Source of the DNA: Conexibacter sp.
Lineage (GTDB): Bacteria; Actinomycetota; Thermoleophilia; Solirubrobacterales; Solirubrobacteraceae
Direction: 5' to 3'
Length of the DNA: 6,600 nt
Assembly: GCA_025964215.1 (NCBI GenBank)
Contig: JAOPZG010000205.1
Coordinates: forward strand, 1-6,600
Shown: positions 1 through 5,270 of the stretch, in pieces
Layout of the letters: each line of letters begins with the position of its first letter
Numbering within the stretch: position 1 is the stretch's first letter
Notes under the pieces: model-generated
What the model was told of the DNA's origin: nothing
The model's database searches: none
The model's input: only the letters and a program-made list of their open reading frames with translations
Translations under genes and position numbers: made by a program

Positions 1-402
1 GGCCTTCATCCGCGCGGCGCCTTCGTATCGGAGTTGGATCACGGTCATGACCTGCGGCCCCATCGCCGCGGCGGCGACGCCCTGGCCGATCCGCGCGGCG
101 ATCAGCACGGGCGTCGACCACGCGAGCCCGGCGAGCAAGGACATCAACGTGAACCCGGCGAGCCCGGCGAGGAACAGCCGGCGGTGGCCGTGGTCGTCGC
201 CGAGCCGCGCGCCGGTGATCAGCAGCGCGGCGTAGGCGAGCGCGTAGCCGGAGATCACGAGCTGCAACGCGGCGCCCGAGACGCCGACGTCGGCCTGGAT
301 CGCGGGCCCGGCGACGTTGACGATCGCGGTGTCGAGGCTGGCCATGAACGTCCCGGTGAGCAGGACGGCCAGCGCGGAGTGGGGAGGAGGAGCGGTGGTC
401 AT
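1..402 (-). CDS. MFS drug-efflux transporter, DHA2 (14-TMS) type, N-terminal part
   Basis: Proton-driven multidrug exporter of the inner membrane, of the EmrB/QacA kind. The first 134 residues are seen; the gene runs off the left edge. The start is the ATG read from 402, with a GGGAG purine stretch about 10 bases upstream. Four hydrophobic stretches fit TM1-TM4 (about residues 8-30, 46-64, 77-96, 100-122). The TM1 motif LDTAIVNVAGPAI (23-35) matches the DHA2 pattern LDxTIVNVALP. The TM2-TM3 loop GARLGDDHGHRRLF (64-77) is the MFS motif A (GxLaDrxGrkr). The proline/glycine antiporter motif C lies beyond the window. The gene is divergent from the oxidoreductase at 543, and a large palindrome lies between them, so the two may be co-regulated. 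Substrate cannot be told from this part. Family is sure, subfamily likely. Confidence 0.9.
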   Translation of the reverse strand, partial: MTTAPPPHSALAVLLTGTFMASLDTAIVNVAGPAIQADVGVSGAALQLVISGYALAYAALLITGARLGDDHGHRRLFLAGLAGFTLMSLLAGLAWSTPVLIAARIGQGVAAAAMGPQVMTVIQLRYEGAARMKA

Positions 403-481
403 GCCGACCAATCTCCCGCCGCGCTCGCGTCCCGTCGATTCCCTCGGAGGTAAGGCGCCCCGCCCGCCGCAACCCTCGACC

Positions 482-512
482 ACCCTCAAGGGGGTCTGAC
501 CCCCTGGAGGGT
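482..512. promoter_or_regulatory. 31-bp near-perfect palindrome, candidate operator or REP-like element
   Basis: The left arm ACCCTCAAGGGGGTC (482-496) and right arm GACCCCCTGGAGGGT (498-512) are reverse complements at 14 of 15 positions around T497; only A488/G506 mismatch. It sits between the divergent MFS exporter (start 402) and oxidoreductase (start 543). Its right edge falls where the -35 of the oxidoreductase promoter would be (17 bases before the -10 at 530). An extra ACCCTC copy lies one helical turn to the left (472-477). It could be the binding site of a dimeric regulator controlling both genes, or a dispersed REP-like palindrome, since GGGGTCTGACCCC-type cores are common as repeats. 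The sequence alone does not decide. Confidence 0.65.
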
Positions 513-529
513 CGCGGGCGCGCGTTGGG

Positions 530-535
530 TAGGTT
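530..535 (+). promoter_or_regulatory. -10 box (TAGGTT) of a probable leaderless promoter for the quinone oxidoreductase
   Basis: TAGGTT fits the actinobacterial -10 pattern TAnnnT and ends 7 bases before the ATG at 543. Transcription would therefore begin at or next to the start codon. No good Shine-Dalgarno sequence precedes this ATG. No TTGACA-like -35 is seen; the expected place holds the end of the palindrome at 482-512. Confidence 0.5.
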
Positions 536-542
536 CCAGCAC

Positions 543-1493
543 ATGCGCGCCGCGACCGTCCGCGACGGCGAGATCGTCGTCGAAGACCACCCCGAGCCCG
601 AGGCCGGCCACGGCGAGGTGCTGATCCGGGTCCGCGCCGCCGCGCTCAACGGCGCCGACATGATGCAGAAGCGCGGGCTCTACCCCGCGCCGCCCGGCTG
701 GCCGCAGGACATCCCGGGCCTCGACGTCGCCGGCGAGGTCGCGCAGCTCGGCCAGGACGCCACGCGCTTCAACGTCGGCGACCGCGTCATGGGCTTCGTC
801 GGCGGCGGCGGCCAGGGCGAGCTCCTCGCGGTCCACGAGCGCCTGCTCGTCCCGGTCCCGGACGCGCTGGACTGGCCGCACGCCGGCGGCTTCAGCGAGG
901 TCTTCACCACCGCCCACGACGCGCTCTTCACGCAGGGCGGCCTGCGGTCCGGCGAGCGCCTGCTGATCTCCGGCGCCGCCGGCGGCGTCGGGACCGCCGC
1001 GATCCAGCTCGGCGTCGCGACCGGCGCCGAGGTCGTCGCGAGCGTCCGCAACGAAGACCACCACGAGGCGATCGCCGCCCTCGGCGCGCACACCGTCGCC
1101 ACGCCCGACGACGCCTTCGGCCACGGCCCCTTCGACGTCGTCCTCGAGCTCGTCGGCGCGCCCAACCTCCCCGCCGACGTCAAGGCCCTCAACACGCTCG
1201 GCCGGATCGTCGTCATCGGCATCTCCGCCGGCGCCAAGGGCGAGCTCAACCTCGGCGCGCTGATGGGCAAGCGCGGCCGGATCAGCGCCTCGATGCTCCG
1301 CGGGCGCTCCTTCGAGGACAAGGCGCTGGCCGCCCGCGAGGTCGAGCGCCACGTCCTGCCGCTGGCCCGTCGCGGCGCGATCGCCGTCCCGATCGCCGAG
1401 ACCTACGCCCTCGACGACGCCCCCGCCGCCTACGAGCGCTTCGCGGCCGGCGGCAAGCTCGGCAAGATCGTCCTGCTCATGGGCGGCTCGTGA
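543..1493 (+). CDS. Zinc-independent NAD(P)H:quinone oxidoreductase (MDR superfamily, PIG3/QOR-like)
   Basis: A 316-residue cytosolic medium-chain reductase predicted to reduce quinones or other enones with NAD(P)H. The GroES-like N-terminal half has ALNGAD (34-39) and VGDRV (78-82). The Rossmann half carries the dinucleotide loop GAAGGVG (144-150) followed by the second beta strand VVASVRNEDH. The catalytic and structural zinc ligands of alcohol dehydrogenases are absent, as in quinone reductases. The FSEVFTTAHDALF segment (117-129) resembles the PIG3/TP53I3 branch. Length is normal for the family (about 320-330). ATG 543 was chosen over an in-frame TTG at 525 because MRAATV is the usual family N-terminus and a -10 box occupies 530-535. 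The stop overlaps the start of the next gene, so the two form an operon. Natural substrate unknown. Confidence 0.88.
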   Translation: MRAATVRDGEIVVEDHPEPEAGHGEVLIRVRAAALNGADMMQKRGLYPAPPGWPQDIPGLDVAGEVAQLGQDATRFNVGDRVMGFVGGGGQGELLAVHERLLVPVPDALDWPHAGGFSEVFTTAHDALFTQGGLRSGERLLISGAAGGVGTAAIQLGVATGAEVVASVRNEDHHEAIAALGAHTVATPDDAFGHGPFDVVLELVGAPNLPADVKALNTLGRIVVIGISAGAKGELNLGALMGKRGRISASMLRGRSFEDKALAAREVERHVLPLARRGAIAVPIAETYALDDAPAAYERFAAGGKLGKIVLLMGGS

Positions 1494-1852
1494 ACGCCGT
1501 CGAGCGCCTCTGGCGCGCCATCCGCAAGGACGACTGGGACGGCGCGCTCGCGCAGCTCCACGACCAGGCCGTGATCCGCTGGCCGCACAGCGACGACCGC
1601 TTCGACCGCGCGATCGACTACGTCACCGCGCACCGCCTGCACGGCGGCCGGACCCGCATCGACCCGCGCGGCGTCGTCGCCGACGGCAAGCAGGTGACGA
1701 TCTGGGTCGTCATCGAGGAGGGCCGCGACACGTGGCACCTCGGCGGCTTCTACGAGCTGCGCGAGGGCCGGATCGCGCAGGGCGTCGAGCTCTTCACGCG
1801 CGAGGGCGACTACCCGTCGATCACGGGCCGCCGGGCGGGACCGCAGACCTAG
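1490..1852 (+). CDS. SnoaL-like / NTF2-superfamily small protein
   Basis: A 120-residue alpha+beta-barrel protein of the SnoaL-like polyketide-cyclase/NTF2 group, whose members bind or isomerise small hydrophobic ligands. The start helix MNAVERLWRAIRKDDWDGALAQL, the acidic and aromatic stretch WPHSDDRFDRAIDYV (31-45), and the paired strands near 68-78 (QVTIWVVIEEG) and 82-103 (WHLGGFYELREGRIAQGVELF) are the usual order of the fold. The start is GTG 1490, which overlaps the TGA of the oxidoreductase (GTGA), so translation is probably coupled. The stop TAG (1850-1852) lies in a CTAG shared with the stop of the opposite-strand gene. The role is probably auxiliary to the oxidoreductase, but no catalytic residue can be assigned. 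Confidence 0.8.
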   Translation: MNAVERLWRAIRKDDWDGALAQLHDQAVIRWPHSDDRFDRAIDYVTAHRLHGGRTRIDPRGVVADGKQVTIWVVIEEGRDTWHLGGFYELREGRIAQGVELFTREGDYPSITGRRAGPQT

Positions 1853-2571
1853 GCCGACGGCGCGTTCGCCGCGCGCAGCAGCGCCGGCAGCTTGTCGACG
1901 TTCACCAGGAAGTACGCCGCGGCCAGCAGCGGCAGCACCGGGATCGCCGCGTCGAAGGCGACCTTCAGCGCGATCGCCACGACCGTCGCCACCCACAGCG
2001 CGACCGCGGTCGCGCGCGGCCGCAGGTCGTAGCGGCGCGCGAAGACCAGGAAGACGCCGGCGAAGACGACGTCGGAGATCCCCAGGCGCCCGGCCGGCAG
2101 CCCGTTGCCCCAGTCCGGCATCTCCAGGGAGAGCGGATCGCCCGGCTGCGTCTGGCCGGCGTTGGCCAGCATCTCGCTCGGCCCGCCCGCGAAGGTCGAG
2201 ATCAGGTCGATCCCCGCGACGAAGACCGGCAGCGCCAGCGCCAGCGACGGCGCGAGCAGCCCGACCGCGAAGATCGCGCCGAAGGCCGCGTAGGCGATCG
2301 CCTCGATCGGCGTCGCGCCCGCGCCGACGTCCGCCACGTTGAGCCCCGCGACCAGCCCGAACGCGCCGATCGCCAGGATCCACAGCAGCGGCGGCGAGTC
2401 CGAGACCGGCACGACCGCCGCGAGGCAGATGAAGATGCACGCGGAGCCCACCGTGCAGGCGACGAGGATCGACGTGTCGACGTCCCCGATCTCCGGCAGG
2501 GACGGCGCGGCCAGGACGTAGGCCTGCGCCGCCGCGAGTAGGGCTAATACGGCGGCAGGTCCGCGTACCAC
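1849..2571 (-). CDS. Polytopic membrane protein with presenilin/SPP-like Asp motifs (hypothetical)
   Basis: A 240-residue integral membrane protein with about eight hydrophobic segments (roughly 6-22, 34-54, 61-79, 88-107, 108-126, 165-180, 188-205, 209-225). No family is recognised with certainty. Asp122 lies in the hydrophobic segment ending GIDLIS, and Asp167 in LGISDVVFAGVF (163-174). PVLP (211-214) precedes the last segment. In presenilin and signal peptide peptidase proteases the same order is YD, GxGD, PAL, so a divergent intramembrane aspartyl protease is possible; Ser replaces the second Gly, and the segment count is one short of the usual nine. Start chosen at GTG 2571, just before the first hydrophobic stretch. 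It overlaps the 3' end of the UDG-fold gene by 28 bases, suggesting translational coupling. Longer starts would add charged, antisense-looking sequence. The protein is certain to be membrane-bound; the protease call is speculative. Confidence 0.72.
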   Translation of the reverse strand: MVRGPAAVLALLAAAQAYVLAAPSLPEIGDVDTSILVACTVGSACIFICLAAVVPVSDSPPLLWILAIGAFGLVAGLNVADVGAGATPIEAIAYAAFGAIFAVGLLAPSLALALPVFVAGIDLISTFAGGPSEMLANAGQTQPGDPLSLEMPDWGNGLPAGRLGISDVVFAGVFLVFARRYDLRPRATAVALWVATVVAIALKVAFDAAIPVLPLLAAAYFLVNVDKLPALLRAANAPSA

Positions 2572-3149
2572 TCGCCCAAGACCCGGAAGGCGGACCAGAA
2601 GGCGCGCTTGGCGTCCTCCTCGTCGAGTGCTTCGTCGATGTTCGGGGTGACGATCGCGTCGATCGACGGTGTGAGCTGCTGGCGCGCGCCCGGGACGTAC
2701 TCGAGCGGCTTCGCCAGCGGGACGTCGAGGTCGTTGAGCGCGCTCAGCGCGTCCTCGCCCATCACGACGACGACCTTCGGCTGCACGATCGCCAGCTCCT
2801 CGACCACGCGCGCGACGCACGCGGGGTCGGCGAGCGACGGGTCGCCGACCGGGCACTTCACGCAGAGCGTGCCGTAGACCGCGAGCGGATCGACCTGCAG
2901 GCGCTTGAGCGCCTTCATCAGCGCGGTGCCGGAGCGCCCGTAGAACGCGACCCCCTCCTCGACCTCCGAGGGCATCGGCGCGTGCTTGAGCAGGAACACG
3001 TCGGCCTGCGGATGGCCCGAGCCGAGCACGGGCATGATCCCGCCGCGCGGACAGGCGTCGCAGTCCTGGATCTCCCGGGTCAGCCCGTTGAGCTCGCGAA
3101 TGGCGCGCTCGAGGTACTTCTCACGGATCTCATCGTCAGTCGCGGGCAT
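2544..3149 (-). CDS. Uracil-DNA-glycosylase superfamily Fe-S protein with altered active-site motifs
   Basis: A 201-residue cytosolic protein of the family 4/5 UDG fold. Visible are the CDACPR motif (Cys30, Cys33), LGSGHPQADVFLL (42-54), the conserved FYGRSGTALMKAL loop (69-81), VKC (Cys99) and Cys111. These four cysteines are the expected ligands of the 4Fe-4S cluster (Cys96 is extra). Family 4 enzymes have GEAPG at motif A, Asn before VKC, and an HP(S/A) motif near the C-terminus. Here these are KHAPM (55-59), Leu95 and TPN (168-170), so ordinary uracil excision is doubtful. The start could be ATG 3149 (used; GGA six bases upstream and the beginning of the charged helix) or ATG 3197, which adds 16 Pro/Gly-rich residues with poor third-position GC. 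It lies 94 bases after the GT4-PHP stop and overlaps the membrane gene, so it is the middle gene of an operon. Fold quite sure; activity unknown. Confidence 0.82.
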   Translation of the reverse strand: MPATDDEIREKYLERAIRELNGLTREIQDCDACPRGGIMPVLGSGHPQADVFLLKHAPMPSEVEEGVAFYGRSGTALMKALKRLQVDPLAVYGTLCVKCPVGDPSLADPACVARVVEELAIVQPKVVVVMGEDALSALNDLDVPLAKPLEYVPGARQQLTPSIDAIVTPNIDEALDEEDAKRAFWSAFRVLGEWYADLPPY

Positions 3150-3243
3150 GGACGATCCGAGATTCGACGGTCCCGGAGGCGGCCCCTGCGGCTGCATCAG
3201 CCCTTGCGCGCCGGGCAAGTCGCCGGTGGACGTCGTTGGTCTC

Positions 3244-5151
3244 TCATGCGGTCCCCTGTCGGCGACTCGCGCGCCGGATGCGGCGGTCGCGGCGGGCCCT
3301 CCGCGCCGCCTTCGGCGTGGCCTTCGTCTCCAGGAACTTCAGGGCCTGGACGTAGAGCAGCGTGCCCGACTTCGTGGAGATCTCCGCGTGGCGCAGCGAC
3401 TCCAGGAACTCGGCCGGGCCGTCGAAGTCCCGCATCCGGATCCGGACCGAGCCGAGGCCCGCGGCGACGTGGGAGTCCGAGCCGGCGCCCCGGACGATCT
3501 GGTACTTGGCGGCGAAACGCTCGGCCTCCTCGTTGAAGGAGCCGATCGCGACGCGCGGGTTGTAGACCTCGATCGCGTCGACGTCGTCCACGATCTTGAG
3601 TAGGTGCTCGTAGTCCGGCACCGAGTGCATGCGGTCGAAGGGGTGCGGGACGTAGACGAGGCCGCCCTGGCGCTTGATCTCGGCGACGGTCTCCTCGAGC
3701 GTCAGCCCGCGCGGGATCTTCTCGGTGAGGAAGAGGCCGATGACCTCGCCCTGCGAGGCGGTCTTGACCTCCTCGCCGATGATGATCTTGACGCCGAACT
3801 CCGCGGCCTTCTCCTGCGCCTCGAACGCGCCGGAGACCTCGTTGTGGTCGGTGACCGCGATCGCGCCCAGGCCCTGCTCGCGCGCCGTCGCCAGCAGGTG
3901 CTCGACCGGCGTGGCGCAGTCGCCGCTGTGGTCGGTGTGCATGTGCTGGTCGACGTCGACGAGCTTGCGGTTGGCCATCGACGCCCACAGCTCCGGGTCG
4001 CCCGCGGTGTCGTGGCGGCGCGCGACGGTGCGGGCGTAGGAGGCCTCGACCTCGTCGGCCAGGTCCGACCACGGGCGCTCGGCCGGAGCCCCGTCGCGCA
4101 GCCGGGCGCGGAGGGCGGGGTCGGTGATCAGGCGGCGGAGCTGGCCGGCGAGGACCTCGGTCTCGGCCGCCTCGAAGAGCAGCCCGTGCTCGTCGGCGAG
4201 CTCCTCGTAGACCGGGAGCCGCGAGAGGACAGGGATCGCGCCGGCGGCCATCGCGCGCATGACGAGCGCGGGCGCGGCGCGCGGGCCGGCGGAGGCGGCG
4301 ACGAGGATGTCGGCGGACGCGAGCGCCGCGTCCTCGCCGTCCTCGGTGAACGTGACGCGCTCGCGCAGCTCGGCGCGCAGCGGCGTCGAGGAGGACGGGC
4401 CCTGCGCGCTGACGACCGTCGCCTCCCACGGCAGGTCGAGGTCCAGGCGGCGCAGCGCGCGCAGGAAGACGCGGAGCGCCTGGCGCTCCTCGACGTCCAC
4501 GAAGACGATCCGCAGCGGCGCGTCGGGCGCGCGCTCCACGTGCGCGGGGGGCGTGCCCGTGCCGGGCCGCGCGATCTCGTAGCTCGCGGGGAAGAAGCGG
4601 TTCAGCAGCTCGGCGGTCGCGCCGAAGGCGGCGTGGCGCGCGTCGAGGCGGCCGAAGACGAGCGTGACGAGCTTGCGGGCGACCTGCGTGGCGACGACGC
4701 GCTCGGCCGGCGCGTGGAAGGTCCCGACGTTCAGCGCGCGCGAGTGGCGCAGCGCGACCGAGGCGACCGACGGCGCGAACGGCTCGTGGACGTGGCAGAG
4801 GTCGAAGGCCGAGCCGGTCAGCAGCTCCTCGAGCGTCCGCGAGACGTCGATGGGCACCGCGGGCCGCCGCCGTCCCGACCCGCCGTCGCCGTTGCCGTTC
4901 GTGGCGCTCGGCACCGGCAGCACCTCGCCGACGGCCAGGACCCGCACCTCGCCGGGCGCGCCGAGCACGTCCCCGGCCCGGATCGCGCGCCGCGCCGTCC
5001 GCACCGCCTCCTCGTCGCGCGAGGGCGCGGCGATGACGACCCGATGGCCGCGACCGGCGAGCTCCTCGCTCAGCCGGGCGACGTAGGTGTTGACCTCGTG
5101 CCGATCCTCCCACGGATACGGCGTGACCTGGACGATCGCCAGCGGATCCAC
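3244..5151 (-). CDS. GT4-type glycosyltransferase domain fused to a PHP phosphoesterase domain
   Basis: A 635-residue two-domain protein. Residues 1-380 have the GT-B fold of GT4 enzymes: VQVTPYPWEDRHEVNTYVARLSEELAGRGHRV at the N-terminus, LCHVHEP (118-124) and the C-terminal lobe around AMAAGAIPVLSRLPVYEEL. The retaining-GT EX7E motif is replaced by Arg291 and Arg299, and the usual GRxxxxKG segment is eroded (VEERQALRVFL), so sugar transfer may be lost. Residues 398-600 are a PHP domain with a full set of candidate metal ligands: His403, His405 (DQHMHTD), Asp411, His436 (TDHN), Glu460, His503 (PHPFD), Asp559 and His561 (SDSH). This supports a metal-dependent phosphoesterase. An Arg/Lys-rich tail (613-631) may bind nucleic acid or membrane. 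A low-complexity loop (83-96) splits the first lobe. Start: GTG 5151, with a leaderless-type -10 just upstream. First gene of a three-gene cluster. Confidence 0.88.
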   Translation of the reverse strand: MDPLAIVQVTPYPWEDRHEVNTYVARLSEELAGRGHRVVIAAPSRDEEAVRTARRAIRAGDVLGAPGEVRVLAVGEVLPVPSATNGNGDGGSGRRRPAVPIDVSRTLEELLTGSAFDLCHVHEPFAPSVASVALRHSRALNVGTFHAPAERVVATQVARKLVTLVFGRLDARHAAFGATAELLNRFFPASYEIARPGTGTPPAHVERAPDAPLRIVFVDVEERQALRVFLRALRRLDLDLPWEATVVSAQGPSSSTPLRAELRERVTFTEDGEDAALASADILVAASAGPRAAPALVMRAMAAGAIPVLSRLPVYEELADEHGLLFEAAETEVLAGQLRRLITDPALRARLRDGAPAERPWSDLADEVEASYARTVARRHDTAGDPELWASMANRKLVDVDQHMHTDHSGDCATPVEHLLATAREQGLGAIAVTDHNEVSGAFEAQEKAAEFGVKIIIGEEVKTASQGEVIGLFLTEKIPRGLTLEETVAEIKRQGGLVYVPHPFDRMHSVPDYEHLLKIVDDVDAIEVYNPRVAIGSFNEEAERFAAKYQIVRGAGSDSHVAAGLGSVRIRMRDFDGPAEFLESLRHAEISTKSGTLLYVQALKFLETKATPKAARRARRDRRIRRASRRQGTA

Positions 5152-5157
5152 CGCCTC

Positions 5158-5163
5158 AGCATA
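5158..5163 (-). promoter_or_regulatory. -10 box (TATGCT) of a probable leaderless promoter for the GT4-PHP gene
   Basis: Read on the minus strand, TATGCT (TAnnnT) ends six bases before the GTG at 5151. The six bases between (GAGGCG) contain an AGG, but it is too close to the GTG for a typical Shine-Dalgarno. No clear -35 is visible. An ATG overlaps the box in another frame and is not used by this gene. Confidence 0.5.
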
Positions 5164-5202
5164 CGACGAGGAACCTGACCGTGGTCGCGGCGAACATAGA
5201 AA

Positions 5203-5250
5203 GGCCCCAGACGCATATCCGCCGAGGCGGACATAGGCGAATCTGAGGCC
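5203..5250. repeat. 48-bp imperfect inverted repeat between divergent genes
   Basis: Outer arms GGCCCCAGA (5203-5211) and TCTGAGGCC (5242-5250) pair at 8 of 9 positions. The core TCCGCC-GA-GGCGGA (5218-5231) is a perfect 6-bp-arm palindrome. A GGCGGACATAG (5226-5236) inside it also recurs as GGCGAACATAG at 5189-5199. The element lies between the -10 boxes of the GT4-PHP gene and the HEPN gene. Read on the minus strand the hairpin is followed by TTTCTATGTT, so it could be a weak leftward terminator. It may equally be an operator pair or a small dispersed repeat. Confidence 0.55.
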
Positions 5251-5256
5251 GCTCGC

Positions 5257-5262
5257 TACGTT
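5257..5262 (+). promoter_or_regulatory. -10 box (TACGTT) of a probable leaderless promoter for the HEPN gene
   Basis: TACGTT (TAnnnT) ends eight bases before the ATG at 5271. The bases between (AGCCCATC) hold no ribosome binding site. The expected -35 position (5234-5239, TAGGCG) matches TTGACA at only three bases and overlaps the right arm region of the inverted repeat at 5203-5250, so that repeat could modulate this promoter. Confidence 0.5.
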
Positions 5263-5270
5263 AGCCCATC

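Noticed and set aside
34..453. Plus-strand open frame at the left end
   Set aside because: It is the antisense shadow of the MFS exporter, whose minus-strand frame shows motif A and the LDTAIVNV motif.
2572..2856. N-terminal extension of the membrane protein frame
   Set aside because: This part is Arg/Gly-rich, lies wholly within the UDG-fold gene, and precedes the first hydrophobic segment; a GTG at 2571 gives a sensible start.
3150..3218. Longer starts (ATG 3197, TTG 3218) for the UDG-fold gene
   Set aside because: The added residues are Pro/Gly-rich and third-position GC drops there; ATG 3197 cannot be excluded but ATG 3149 fits the domain start better.
3197..5113. Second minus-strand long frame overlapping the GT4-PHP gene
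   Set aside because: An Arg/Ala/Gly-rich out-of-frame reading with no domain; the competing frame has GT4 and PHP motifs throughout.
3604..5178. Long plus-strand open frame opposite the GT4-PHP gene
   Set aside because: Its product is dominated by Arg, Asp, Gly, Val and Leu without motifs, which is typical of antisense frames in GC-rich genes; the minus strand encodes a recognisable two-domain protein.
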